NCBI GenBank assembly: GCA_964592645.1
Contig: CAZQFV010000014.1
Coordinates: 1 to 64,000 of the forward strand
DNA: 64,000 nt
Source: CAZQFV01 sp964592645
Lineage (GTDB): Bacteria; Chloroflexota; Chloroflexia; DTKN01
Reading direction: 5' to 3'
Part shown: positions 16,758 to 24,648 of the stretch, piece by piece
How positions within the stretch are numbered: the first letter of the stretch is position 1
Layout of the letters: each line of letters opens with the position of its first letter
Program-made: the position numbers and the translations under genes
The notes under the pieces: generated by a model
Told to the model about the DNA's origin: nothing
The model's database searches: none
What the model saw: the letters and a program-made list of their open reading frames with translations, nothing else

Positions 16758-17651
16758 ATGATGCTTGCCCATCCAGGTCTGCCTTCCTTCGACTACATCC
16801 GGGCCGCCGACCCGGAGGAGGTGCCCCGCCTCCTGCTGGCCCACGGCGATGCCGCCCGCCTGCTCATGGGCGGCACCGACCTGCTGGTGCGCATGCGCGA
16901 TGGCAAGCTCCGCCCCCAGGTCGTGATCGATGTCAAAGGCCTGCCGGGCCTGCGCGACATCCGTTACGAGGCTGGGGCCGGCCTGACCGTCGGCGCGGCG
17001 GTGACGATGAACGAGCTGGCGCGCCACCCGGCGGTGCTGGTCCACTATCCTCTCCTGGCGCAGGCGGCGGCGAGCGTGGCCTCCTACCAGCTGCGCAACC
17101 GGGCGACGCTGGGGGGGAACCTGGCCAACGCCTCGCCGGCCGCCGATACGGCCCCGGCGACGCTGGTCCTGGAAGGCCGCCTGGTGCTGTATGGTAGTGC
17201 GGGAGAGCGGGAGGTGCCGGCCGGCGCTTTCTTCCGGGGCCCAGGCCAGACCGCACGCCAGCCCGACGAGTTCCTCGCCGCCGTGCGCTTTCCCCTCCCG
17301 CCGGAAAATGCCCGGGGGGTTTATGTCAAACTTGGCCGCAACCGCGCCGGCGACCTGGCCATCGCCGGGGTGGCCGTGTTCGGGTTTCCCGACCCCGGCG
17401 CTGCGTCAGGCTATCGCTTCCGGATTGCTCTGGCATCGGTGGCTCCAACACCCCTGCGCGCGACCGCAGCAGAAAACCTGCTCGCCTCGGTCTCGCCGGG
17501 AGACGAGGCACTGGCCCGCGCGGCAGAGGATTCGATGAACGCCAGCAGCCCCATCGACGACGTCCGCGCCAGCGCGGCCTACCGCCGGGCGATGGTGCGC
17601 AACCTGACGCTGCGGGCGTTGCACGAAGTTTGGGGGCAGATCCATCGGTAG
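16758..17651 (+). CDS. FAD-binding (medium) subunit of a xanthine-dehydrogenase-family molybdoenzyme
   Basis: This 297-residue protein is the flavin subunit that passes electrons from the Fe-S clusters to the final acceptor. The two FAD-binding motifs are RLLMGGTDLLVRMRDG (about 35-50) and ATLGGNLANASPAADT (about 116-131). The C-terminal CO_deh_flav_C domain follows (RIALASVAPTPLRA). It is the first gene of the usual three-gene set medium-small-large. Two ATGs (16758 and 16761) follow GGAGG; the second has better spacing. Cytoplasmic. Confidence 0.9.
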   Translation: MMLAHPGLPSFDYIRAADPEEVPRLLLAHGDAARLLMGGTDLLVRMRDGKLRPQVVIDVKGLPGLRDIRYEAGAGLTVGAAVTMNELARHPAVLVHYPLLAQAAASVASYQLRNRATLGGNLANASPAADTAPATLVLEGRLVLYGSAGEREVPAGAFFRGPGQTARQPDEFLAAVRFPLPPENARGVYVKLGRNRAGDLAIAGVAVFGFPDPGAASGYRFRIALASVAPTPLRATAAENLLASVSPGDEALARAAEDSMNASSPIDDVRASAAYRRAMVRNLTLRALHEVWGQIHR

Positions 17652-17662
17652 AGGCAGCTGTC

Positions 17663-17684
17663 AACGTTCGTTTTTTTGAACGTT
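17663..17684. repeat. AACGTTC hairpin, word-like repeat
   Basis: AACGTTC (17663-17669) and GAACGTT (17678-17684) form a perfect 7-bp stem around a T-rich 8-nt loop in the leader of the 2Fe-2S subunit gene. AACGTT-type words recur at 42431-42452 and, more diverged, at 37553-37587. Confidence 0.5.
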
Positions 17685-17716
17685 CTCGCGTTTCAACGTC
17701 CAACACGGAGGCTCCA

Positions 17717-18271
17717 ATGTCCACCCACACGATCACTCTCACCATCAACGGCTCTCCCGAAACCCGGGCCGTCCCCGCCAACCTGACCCTGCTGCAACTG
17801 CTGCGCGAGCAGCTCGCCCTGACCGGCACCAAGAACGGCTGCTCGGCCGGGGAATGCGGGGCCTGCACCGTGCTGCTGAACGGCGAGCCGGTGAACGCCT
17901 GCATGGTGCTGGCGGTCGAAGCCGACGGGGCCGAGGTGGTTACGGTGGAGGGGCTGATGGGGGAAAAGGAAGACGGGGGGACAGGGAGAGGGGGAGAGAG
18001 GGAAGGGCTGCACCCACTGCAGCAGACGTTCATCGAGGAGGGAGCAGTACAGTGCGGCTTCTGTACTCCCGGGATGCTGATGTCGAGCTATGCCCTCCTG
18101 CAGCGTAATCCCGCCCCCACGGAGGAGGAGATCCGCGCCGCTATCCTGGGCAACCTCTGCCGCTGCACCGGCTACACGCGGATCGTCCGGGCCGTCCAGA
18201 AGGCAGGAAGCAGGAAGCAGGAGGCAGAAGGCAAGAAACAGGGGGCAGGAAGCAAGGAGGGACCACGATGA
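17717..18271 (+). CDS. 2Fe-2S (small) subunit of the molybdoenzyme, with two repeat-derived segments
   Basis: This 184-residue subunit carries two [2Fe-2S] clusters: the plant-type N-terminal cluster (CSAGECGAC, plus the later Cys in NACMVL) and the helical C-terminal cluster (CGFCTPGML and CRCTGYTR). Family members are usually about 155-165 residues. The extra length is a glycine/glutamate-rich loop GEKEDGGTGRGGEREG before the second domain, encoded by a purine-rich repeat, and a basic tail KAGSRKQEAEGKKQGAGSK encoded by GCAGGAAGCAGG words. The ATG is at 17717, 65 bp after the FAD subunit. It overlaps the large subunit by ATGA. Confidence 0.9.
   Translation: MSTHTITLTINGSPETRAVPANLTLLQLLREQLALTGTKNGCSAGECGACTVLLNGEPVNACMVLAVEADGAEVVTVEGLMGEKEDGGTGRGGEREGLHPLQQTFIEEGAVQCGFCTPGMLMSSYALLQRNPAPTEEEIRAAILGNLCRCTGYTRIVRAVQKAGSRKQEAEGKKQGAGSKEGPR
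17958..18007 (+). repeat. Purine-rich word-like repeat inside the 2Fe-2S subunit
   Basis: GACAGGGAGAGGGGGAGAGA-type tract in frame, coding for the extra loop between the two cluster domains. Confidence 0.6.
18203..18257 (+). repeat. GCAGGAAGCAGG repeat tract forming the 2Fe-2S subunit tail
   Basis: Tandem imperfect copies of GCAGGAA/GCAGGAG/GCAGAAG/GCAAGAA words run for about 55 bp up to the start of the large subunit gene and encode a Lys/Gln/Gly-rich C-terminal tail. Confidence 0.65.
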
Positions 18272-20601
18272 CCAATCAACCTATCGGCCAGAGCGCCCCC
18301 CGCCTGGATGCTCTGGATAAAGTCACCGGCACCGCCCAGTTCACCGACGACCTGCAGTTCGGCCCCGGCCTGCTCTACGGTCGGGCGGTGCGCAGCCCTT
18401 ACCCCCATGCGCGGATCAGGCGCGTGGACGCGACCAGGGCCCTGGCCCTGCCCGGCGTCCGGGCCGTCGCCACCGGGGACGATACCCCGGGCTTCATCGG
18501 GCTGTATTTGAAGGACCGCCACATCCTCTGCCGCGACCGCGTGCGCTACGTCGGCGACCCGGTGGCCGGCGTCGTCGCCGTGAGCGAGGAGATCGCCGAG
18601 GAGGCCTGCCGGCTGGTGGAGGTGGAGTACGAGGAGCTGCCGGCCGTCCTGGACCCGCTGGCGGCGCTCCGGCCCGGCGCGCCGCTCCTGCACCCGGACC
18701 TGGAAAAATATGAGGTCGTCCCCTTTATCCTGCCCCGCCCCGGCACCAACATCTCCAACCACTTCAAGGTGCGCAAGGGCGATGTCGAGGCGGCCTGGCC
18801 GCGCTGCGACGCCATCGTGGAGGCGACCTACCGCGTTCCGCACATCCAGCACGTGCCGCTGGAGCCGCACATCGCCGTGGCCCGCTGGGACCCCTCCGGC
18901 GAGGTCACCCTGTGGAGCAGCACGCAGTCGCCCTTTGCCCAGCGCGACCTGATCGCCCAGGCGCTGGGCCTCTCGCAGGGGGACATGCGGGTGATCGGCA
19001 ACTATGTCGGCGGCGGCTTTGGCAGCAAGGCCGGCGTCTCCATGGAGGCCCTGGCCGTGGTGCTGGCCAGGAAGGTCCCCGGCCGGCCGGTGAAGGTGCG
19101 TATGACGCGCGAGGAAGAGTTCTTCTGCACCTTTGTCCGCCAGGGGCTGGTGGCCAAGGTGCGCATCGGCGGCACGAAAGACGGCCAGATCCTGGCCCTG
19201 CAGGTCGAATACTACTGGGACGCCGGCGCCTATACCGAGTACGGGGTCAACATCACCCGCGCCGCCGGCTACTCCTCCACCGGCCCCTACACCATCCCCA
19301 ACGTCCATACCGACTCCTACTGCGTCTACACCAACCATCCCGTCGGCGGGCCGATGCGCGGCTTTGGCATGCCCGAGATTCACTGGAGCATTGAGCAATC
19401 GGTGGACCGGCTGGCCGAGGCGCTGGGCATTGACCCGGTCGAGTTCCGCTTGCGGAACTGCGTCCGCGGGGGCGATGAGATCGTCACCGGCATGGTGATG
19501 CACCCTGTGGGGATGGTGGAGTGCATCCAGAAGGCCGCCCAGTCGATCGGCTGGGGCAAGAAGGAGCCGCCCTCGGCCCCGCACAAGCGCCGCGGCAAGG
19601 GCCTCGCCGCCTGCTGGAAAGCGCCGGCCATGCCGCCGGACGCCGGCAGCGAGGCCTGGATCCGCTGCAACGAGGACGGCACCGTGACCGTGGGCATCGG
19701 CGGGCAGGAGCTTGGCCAGGGGGTGCAGACGGTGGCCGCGCAGATGGCCGCCGCGGCGCTGGGCGTGCCCCTGGACCGGGTGCGCGTCGCCATGCCCGTC
19801 GACACCCGCTACAGCCCCTACGAGTGGCAGACGGTAGCCAGCCGCATCACCTGGTCGATGGGCAACGCCATCCGCGCCGCAGCGCAGGACGCCCGGCAGC
19901 AGATCCTGGCCGCCGTCTCCCGGTACTGGGAGGAGGACCCGCAAGACCTGGACATCGTGGACGGCGAGGTCATCTCCTACCGCAGCGAGCGCTCCATCCC
20001 GTTCGCCAAGGCGGTCGTCCACGGCCTGCAGCTGCCCGACGGCTCATACGCCGGCGGGCCGGTGTTGGGGCGGGGGCACTTTATGCCCACCTATGTCACC
20101 AGCCTGGACGCCGAGACGGGGCAAGGAGAGCGCGCGGTGGTGCACTACACGGTGGGCTGCCAGGCCGTGGACCTGGAGGTGGACACGCAGACCGGCCAGG
20201 TGGAGATCCTGAAGGTGGCGGCGGCCTACGACGTGGGCAAGGCCATCAACCCAGAGCAGGTGCAGGCGCAGTTGGAGGGCGGGATCGTCCAGGGAATGAG
20301 CTCGGTGCTGCTGGAGGCGCTGCAGCTCCAGGACGGCCGGCCTTGTAACCCCTCCTTTGTGGACTATCGCATCGCCACGGCGGTAGACGCCCCCGGACAG
20401 ATCGACGGTCACATCGTCGAGGTGCCGCAGGACGACGGCCCATGGGGAGCCCGCGGCATCGGCGAGCACCCGATGATCGCCACGGCGCCGGCCATCGCCA
20501 ACGCCCTCTACGACGCCCTGGGCATCCGCTTCGACGATATGCCGGTGACGGCGGAGAAGGTGTATATGGCGTTGGAAAAGTCGGGAAAGATCAAAAGTTG
20601 A
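18268..20601 (+). CDS. Molybdopterin-binding (large) subunit, xanthine dehydrogenase family
   Basis: This 777-residue catalytic subunit starts with the small N-terminal domain (FTDDLQFGPGLLYGRAVRSPYPHARI) and continues with the large molybdenum-cofactor domain. Visible cofactor and active-site stretches are YVGGGFGSKAG, PMRGFGMPEIH, GGQELGQGVQTV and the catalytic Glu733 in GIGEHPMIATAP. The PMRGFG form, rather than the AYRCSFR loop of CO dehydrogenase, places it in the xanthine dehydrogenase/aldehyde-oxidoreductase branch. It hydroxylates an N-heterocycle or aldehyde using water; purine is suggested only by nearby allantoin/oxamate-type genes. No XdhC-type maturase is seen nearby. Confidence 0.9.
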   Translation: MTNQPIGQSAPRLDALDKVTGTAQFTDDLQFGPGLLYGRAVRSPYPHARIRRVDATRALALPGVRAVATGDDTPGFIGLYLKDRHILCRDRVRYVGDPVAGVVAVSEEIAEEACRLVEVEYEELPAVLDPLAALRPGAPLLHPDLEKYEVVPFILPRPGTNISNHFKVRKGDVEAAWPRCDAIVEATYRVPHIQHVPLEPHIAVARWDPSGEVTLWSSTQSPFAQRDLIAQALGLSQGDMRVIGNYVGGGFGSKAGVSMEALAVVLARKVPGRPVKVRMTREEEFFCTFVRQGLVAKVRIGGTKDGQILALQVEYYWDAGAYTEYGVNITRAAGYSSTGPYTIPNVHTDSYCVYTNHPVGGPMRGFGMPEIHWSIEQSVDRLAEALGIDPVEFRLRNCVRGGDEIVTGMVMHPVGMVECIQKAAQSIGWGKKEPPSAPHKRRGKGLAACWKAPAMPPDAGSEAWIRCNEDGTVTVGIGGQELGQGVQTVAAQMAAAALGVPLDRVRVAMPVDTRYSPYEWQTVASRITWSMGNAIRAAAQDARQQILAAVSRYWEEDPQDLDIVDGEVISYRSERSIPFAKAVVHGLQLPDGSYAGGPVLGRGHFMPTYVTSLDAETGQGERAVVHYTVGCQAVDLEVDTQTGQVEILKVAAAYDVGKAINPEQVQAQLEGGIVQGMSSVLLEALQLQDGRPCNPSFVDYRIATAVDAPGQIDGHIVEVPQDDGPWGARGIGEHPMIATAPAIANALYDALGIRFDDMPVTAEKVYMALEKSGKIKS

Positions 20602-20621
20602 AAGGATACCACAAACCGCGG

Positions 20622-20650
20622 TTGACAGAGAGAGTACCCGCCCGTATACT
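20622..20650 (+). promoter_or_regulatory. Near-consensus promoter in front of a relic gene
   Basis: TTGACA (20622-20627), a 17-nt spacer and TATACT (20645-20650). It points into the broken ATPase regulator that follows, so it may be an orphan promoter left by the deletion. Confidence 0.55.
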
Positions 20651-20781
20651 GCGTAGAGTTCTCGCGGCTTTGGGTAAAGGCCCTGCCACCTGCCCGAGCT
20701 CATTCGTCGGTCGGCAACGGCCCCCGGCCCGTATCCCCTTTTCGGCATGCCATAGAGCGGTCTGTTGCCCAGAACCCCACG

Positions 20782-21282
20782 GTGATCTTCCCGGAGGATC
20801 TCCATTGGGCTGACAACAGCTCACCGGACCTGGTCGAACACCGGCGCGACGTGGTCTACGAGACGGTCCTACTCCGGCTGCGCCGCACCTACCACGCCCA
20901 GGCCGCCGCCTGGTTGGAAGCGCACGCCGGGGAGGAAAAGTACAGGGTCTCTGCCTTTCGCGAGGCCCTGGCGGCGTTCGAACGGGCCCTGGGGCTGTTG
21001 GAAAGGGACGTCCCACTGTACATGGTGCCGCGGGTCCGCATCGGCTACACGCTCTGCCAGATGAGCGACTACCTGCTGGCCCAACAGCACCTACAGGAGG
21101 CGCCGGGCCTGGCCCGCGCCCACCCCGCATGGAACGCCGAGGTCGAAGAATCCGCGCAGCCGACCCTCTACCTGCTTATCCAGGCCATGCCCCCCAAGCA
21201 GCTCAGCGCGGCCCTGGATCGGGGCCGCGCTCTCTCCCTGAACGAGACCATCCGCACGGGGTTGGCGCTGGAAGAGCTGTAG
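20782..21282 (+). pseudogene. Relic of a large AAA ATPase/TPR signal-transduction regulator
   Basis: The frame reads VIFPEDLHWADNSSPDLVE, the Walker B region of the large AAA ATPases found in LuxR-type regulators and adenylate-cyclase-like proteins. It then jumps to RRDVVYETVLLRLRRTYHAQAAAWLEA, which in intact proteins lies some 150-200 residues later, and on to TPR-like helices. The Walker A part and the long C-terminal TPR region are missing. A short stretch in another frame upstream (PELIRRSATAPGPYPLFGMP) may be another piece. This is an internally deleted and truncated pseudogene. Confidence 0.65.
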
Positions 21283-21301
21283 AAAGCGACCCACCGCCTT
21301 C

Positions 21302-22078
21302 CTACTTCACCATCTCCGCCGTCAGGCTCACCTCGGCCCGCACGACGATCTGCCCCAGGGCGATGGAGCCATCCTCGATAGTGAGGGCCCCGGCGTCGGA
21401 GAGGTCCTGGACAACGTTCTGCACGTTGGTCCACTGCCGGCCGCTGGGCCCATAGTAGCCGGAGTAGTACGAGTTCTCGTTGATGCTGGTCACATCGCCG
21501 ATCTTTAGGTGGGCCACCCCGGCCATGGCCGCGGCCTTTTCCATCGCCGCCTGCACCGCCTGGGCGCGTGCCTGGTCGCGCAGCTCGCGCAGGTTGGTCA
21601 CCGAGAACTCGATGCCGTCCACGGCGTTGGCCCCGGCCTCCAGGCCGGTCACCAGCAGGTTCTCCAGCCGGCCGACATCGCGCAGGGTGACGACGATCGT
21701 GTTGCGCGCCCAGTAGCCGACAACCTTGCGGCGCGTGCTCCAGTCGTCGTACTCAGGCTGTAAGGTGAAGTTGGCCGTGGCGATGTCCTTGTCGGCGATG
21801 CCCATCCCGCGCAGGGCGGTCAGCACCTGCCGGGCGCGACCGGCGTTGAGGTCGCGCGCGGCGCTCGGCGTCTCCGCAAAGGTCTCGATGCCCAAGGCCA
21901 CGACCGCCCGGTCGGGCTGGACGCGGATGGCGCTGGAACCGCTGACGCCGATCGAGCCGACGGGCGTGACGTCGGCCTGGGCGGCGGGGACCGGCCGGGC
22001 CCCCAGGATGCCGCCAACGAGCAGGACAACGGCCGCGGCGGCGGCGAGGATCGTACCGGTGGATACTTTGCTCTGCAT
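21302..22078 (-). CDS. SIMPL (DUF541) domain exported protein
   Basis: This 258-residue protein has an N-terminal membrane/signal segment (about 8-30) followed by the SIMPL/DUF541 domain: IGVSGSSAIRVQPDRAVVALGIETFAETP is the typical first strand-helix unit (positions about 42-70), and ARNTIVVTLRDVGRLENLL follows. SIMPL proteins are periplasmic or cell-surface and form oligomeric channels or rings; their job is unclear, with links to oxidative stress. The promoter region holds two TGCCAC-type repeats 11 bp apart, shared with the response regulator gene. It is preceded by an AGGAGG ribosome-binding site. Confidence 0.85.
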   Translation of the reverse strand: MQSKVSTGTILAAAAAVVLLVGGILGARPVPAAQADVTPVGSIGVSGSSAIRVQPDRAVVALGIETFAETPSAARDLNAGRARQVLTALRGMGIADKDIATANFTLQPEYDDWSTRRKVVGYWARNTIVVTLRDVGRLENLLVTGLEAGANAVDGIEFSVTNLRELRDQARAQAVQAAMEKAAAMAGVAHLKIGDVTSINENSYYSGYYGPSGRQWTNVQNVVQDLSDAGALTIEDGSIALGQIVVRAEVSLTAEMVK

Positions 22079-22137
22079 GCGTCACCTCCTGTAATATCAG
22101 GGCGTTTCATCGTCGTGACACCATGCTAACAGAACTG

Positions 22138-22159
22138 TGTGGCAGAAATGTGGCCGGAA
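22138..22159 (-). promoter_or_regulatory. Paired 11-bp repeats upstream of the SIMPL gene
   Basis: On the plus strand TGTGGCAGAAA (22138-22148) is followed directly by TGTGGCCGGAA (22149-22159). The same GTGGCA pair with the same 11-bp period stands upstream of the response regulator gene at 24611-24632. Tandem 11-bp direct repeats are the usual binding sites of OmpR/PhoB-type regulators. Confidence 0.5.
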
Positions 22160-22172
22160 GGGGGCTTCCGGC
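22153..22172 (-). terminator. Hairpin after the histidine kinase gene
   Basis: GCCGGAAG (22153-22160) pairs perfectly with CTTCCGGC (22165-22172) around four G. It lies 60-80 nt past the kinase stop on the minus strand. The U tract is weak (CACATTTCTG), so termination is only plausible. It partly overlaps the regulator repeats. Confidence 0.35.
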
Positions 22173-22231
22173 AGGCAGATGGGGGACAGGACCTGGGCGC
22201 CGGCCCTTGACGTTGCCTCGGATGATGGAGG

Positions 22232-23734
22232 TTAGAATAAAGCAAAAGTAACCGTCGTTCCCGCCCCTTCCCTGCTCTCGACGGATAGCTCCCCCCCGTG
22301 CGCCTCCACCAGCGCCCGGGCAATGGACAGGCCCAGGCCGCTCCCCCCCTCGGCCCGCGTCCGGGCCTTGTCGGCGCGGTAGAAACGCTCGCCGATGCGC
22401 GCCAGTTCCTCTGCCGGGATGCCCGGCCCCCGGTCCCGCACCCCCACCCGCAGACGGTTGCCCTCTCCCCTTACCCACACCTGCACCTCCCCGTCGGCCG
22501 GCGAATACTTGATCGCGTTGTCCAGCAGGTTGACCAACACCTGCGCCAGCCGGTCCGGGTCGGCCTCCACGGGAAAGACATCCCCGCCGGCCTCCACCCG
22601 CACCGTCACGCCGTGGGCTCGCGCCTGCGGCGCCAGCCGCTCCACCGCCGCCCGGACCAACTCGACCATGTCGACCTTCCGGCGGTGCAACACCAGGGCA
22701 TCGGCGTCCACCCGCGAGAGGAGCAAGAGGTCGTTCACCAGCCGGATCAGGCGGTCGGTCTCCCCCTCTACGGTGGCCAGGAAGCGATCGCGGACCTCGA
22801 CATCGTCCACCGCCCCGTCGCGCAGCGTCTCCACCAGCCCCTTGATAGAGGTCAGCGGCGTGCGCAGCTCGTGCGAGACGTTGGCCACAAAGTCGGTCTG
22901 CACCCGGCGGGCCTCCCGCAGCCGCCGGGTCATCTCGTTGAAAGCCCGGCTGAGCTGACCGAGCTCGTCGCGCGAGGCCACCGGCACCTGGGCCTCCAAC
23001 TGACCGCCGGCCACGGCCTGCGCCGCCCCGGTGAGCGCGCGCACCGGGCGGGTGACGGCCCGCGCCAGCAACCAGCCCAGCAGACCGGAGAGGAGCAGGG
23101 CAATGCCCGTGGCAGCGAGCCAGCCCAGGCGCAGGTCGCGCACGACGGCGGCCACGTCGCGCAGCGGTTGGCTCAAGTAGACCGCCCCGACGACCTGTCC
23201 ATCGACCAGCACCGGCAGGGCCACATACATGGAGGCATTGGCGGCAAAGAGCGGGTCGGTGCGGCCGGCATAGCTCCCGGCCAGCGCCCGGGCCACCAGC
23301 GGGTCGGATGGCAGGGCCTGTCCCTGTTGCTCGCGGAGCGAATCCACCAGGACGATGGACCGGCGGTCCAGGACGCGGATGCGCGTATCCAACTGGCTGC
23401 TCAACTGCACGGAGGCATCGGCAAAGGCGGCCAAGTCGCCGCCCCCCAGGCCGGCCGTATCGCTCAAGGGGGCCCAGTTCTGGGTCTGCACATAGATACT
23501 GCTGTTCTGCTGTTGAATGGCGTTATAGGCGGCGTTCTGGGGATCTCCGGCCGCCAGCGCCCCGGGCACCAGCGTCTGGGCCGTGAGGCGGGCCTGTGCC
23601 GCCAGGCTCTCTTCCATGGCCTTGAGGAAGTAGCGCTCCAGGAACGAGAGCAGGAGCAGGCCCAGCAGCCCCATGGCGATGACGATCACCAGGAGGTGGC
23701 TCAGAGCGAGGCGGGTGCGCAGGGAACGGAACAT
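22232..23734 (-). CDS. Sensor histidine kinase (HAMP, HisKA, HATPase)
   Basis: This 500-residue membrane kinase has TM1 (about 8-32), an extracytoplasmic sensor region (about 33-160), TM2 (about 165-190), HAMP, the HisKA box SHELRTPLTSIKG and the HATPase boxes (LLDNAIKYSP, VRDRGPGIP, GGSGLGLSIA). It autophosphorylates on His and passes phosphate to the response regulator encoded just upstream. The start at 23734 (MFRSLRTRLALSH) follows GGAG; an upstream ATG at 23749 is less likely. A copy of the dispersed repeat lies between the two genes. Confidence 0.92.
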   Translation of the reverse strand: MFRSLRTRLALSHLLVIVIAMGLLGLLLLSFLERYFLKAMEESLAAQARLTAQTLVPGALAAGDPQNAAYNAIQQQNSSIYVQTQNWAPLSDTAGLGGGDLAAFADASVQLSSQLDTRIRVLDRRSIVLVDSLREQQGQALPSDPLVARALAGSYAGRTDPLFAANASMYVALPVLVDGQVVGAVYLSQPLRDVAAVVRDLRLGWLAATGIALLLSGLLGWLLARAVTRPVRALTGAAQAVAGGQLEAQVPVASRDELGQLSRAFNEMTRRLREARRVQTDFVANVSHELRTPLTSIKGLVETLRDGAVDDVEVRDRFLATVEGETDRLIRLVNDLLLLSRVDADALVLHRRKVDMVELVRAAVERLAPQARAHGVTVRVEAGGDVFPVEADPDRLAQVLVNLLDNAIKYSPADGEVQVWVRGEGNRLRVGVRDRGPGIPAEELARIGERFYRADKARTRAEGGSGLGLSIARALVEAHGGELSVESREGAGTTVTFALF

Positions 23735-23758
23735 GGTAGCTCCGGACAAAGGCCCACT

Positions 23759-23818
23759 GAGTCCTGCCTAGCTCGCCATACTACCTCGAAGCCGGAATCC
23801 GTGTGCACCGGCTCTCGG
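23759..23818 (+). repeat. Dispersed repeat, partial copy C
   Basis: The first 49-50 bp (GAGTCCTGCCTAGCTCGCC onward) match copy B with about five differences; the second half is diverged. It lies in the 131-bp gap between response regulator and kinase, pointing against both genes. Confidence 0.75.
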
Positions 23819-23865
23819 CAAAGAACAGGAACAAGCGCGACCAGTGGCGCGTGAGACGGCAAATG

Positions 23866-24555
23866 CTATTCCACCTGGAGCTTGTAGCCCACGCCGCGGA
23901 CGGCCACCAGCAGGCCGCCGCCCGGGGCCGCCTGGCGTAGCTTGCGCCGCAGCCGCTTGACCGCCGAATCCACCAGGCGCAGGTCGCCGGCATCCTCATA
24001 CTGCCAGACCTGCTCCAGGAGCTGCTCGCGGTGCAGCACCCGGCCGGCATGACGGGCCAGGGTGTAGAGCAGCTCGAACTCCAGGGCGGTCAGCTCCAGC
24101 AGCACGTCGCCCAGGCGGGCCTCGTGCCGGGCGGGGTCGACGGTCAGGGGGCCGGCGCGGATCACCTCCCGGCCGGCCGGCGGGGGCTGCGGCGCGGCGC
24201 GGCGCAGCACATTCTTGACCCGCGCCAGCAGCTCGCGCACGCTAAAGGGCTTGACCACGTAATCGTCCGCTCCCAACTCCAGGCCCACCACCCGGTCCAC
24301 CTCGGCGTCGCGGGCGGTGAGCATGATGATCGGCACGTCGCGCTCGCGCCGCAGCACCCGGCAGACCTCCAGGCCGTCCAACCGGGGCAGCATCAGGTCC
24401 AGGATCACCAGGTCGGGCCGTTCCTGGCGGGCCAGGCGCAGGGCTTCCTCGCCGTCGCGGGCGATCAGCACCTCGTAGTGGGCCCGCTTCAGGTTATAGG
24501 AGAGGAGATCGATGATGGGCAGCTCGTCGTCGACGACCAGGATACGGGCGGACAT
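23866..24555 (-). CDS. OmpR/PhoB-family response regulator
   Basis: This 229-residue protein has an N-terminal receiver domain (MSARILVVDDE, phospho-acceptor Asp53 in ILDLMLPRLDG, conserved Thr in IIMLTARD, Lys in YVVKPFS) and a C-terminal winged-helix DNA-binding domain (ALEFELLYTLARHAGRVLHREQLLEQVW, VDSAVKRLRRKL, RGVGYKL). It is paired with the downstream kinase. The ATG at 24555 has GGAGG upstream. Its own promoter (TTGACA-16-TATCAT) is flanked by two 11-bp spaced TGCCAC repeats, suggesting autoregulation. Confidence 0.93.
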   Translation of the reverse strand: MSARILVVDDELPIIDLLSYNLKRAHYEVLIARDGEEALRLARQERPDLVILDLMLPRLDGLEVCRVLRRERDVPIIMLTARDAEVDRVVGLELGADDYVVKPFSVRELLARVKNVLRRAAPQPPPAGREVIRAGPLTVDPARHEARLGDVLLELTALEFELLYTLARHAGRVLHREQLLEQVWQYEDAGDLRLVDSAVKRLRRKLRQAAPGGGLLVAVRGVGYKLQVE

Positions 24556-24574
24556 AGGACCTCCAACTGTCCCG

Positions 24575-24602
24575 ATGATACCAGAAACGGGGGCGGTGTC
24601 AA
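24575..24602 (-). promoter_or_regulatory. Promoter of the response regulator gene
   Basis: On the minus strand TTGACA (24602-24597), a 16-nt spacer and TATCAT (24580-24575), 20 nt before the ATG. Confidence 0.6.
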
Positions 24603-24610
24603 GAGAAGAA

Positions 24611-24632
24611 TGTGGCAATAGGGTGGCAGGTA
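24611..24632 (-). promoter_or_regulatory. Paired 11-bp repeats upstream of the response regulator
   Basis: TGTGGCAATAG (24611-24621) and GGTGGCAGGTA (24622-24632) on the plus strand are one 11-bp period apart and end 9 nt from the -35 box. They match the pair in front of the SIMPL gene. Confidence 0.5.
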
Positions 24633-24648
24633 TGGGGCAGGGCAAAGC

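Noticed and set aside
18172..20022. Long open frame (616 codons) antisense to the molybdopterin subunit
   Set aside because: It is the mirror of a strong coding region in GC-rich DNA; composition is His/Gly/Val-rich without any domain, and no ribosome-binding site or promoter fits.
18268..20601. Aerobic CO dehydrogenase large subunit (CoxL)
   Set aside because: The active-site loop typical of CoxL (AYRCSFR) is absent; PMRGFG is present instead.
22153..22172. Strong intrinsic terminator after the kinase gene
   Set aside because: The stem is perfect, but the U tract is poor and it overlaps regulator repeats; kept only as a low-confidence feature.
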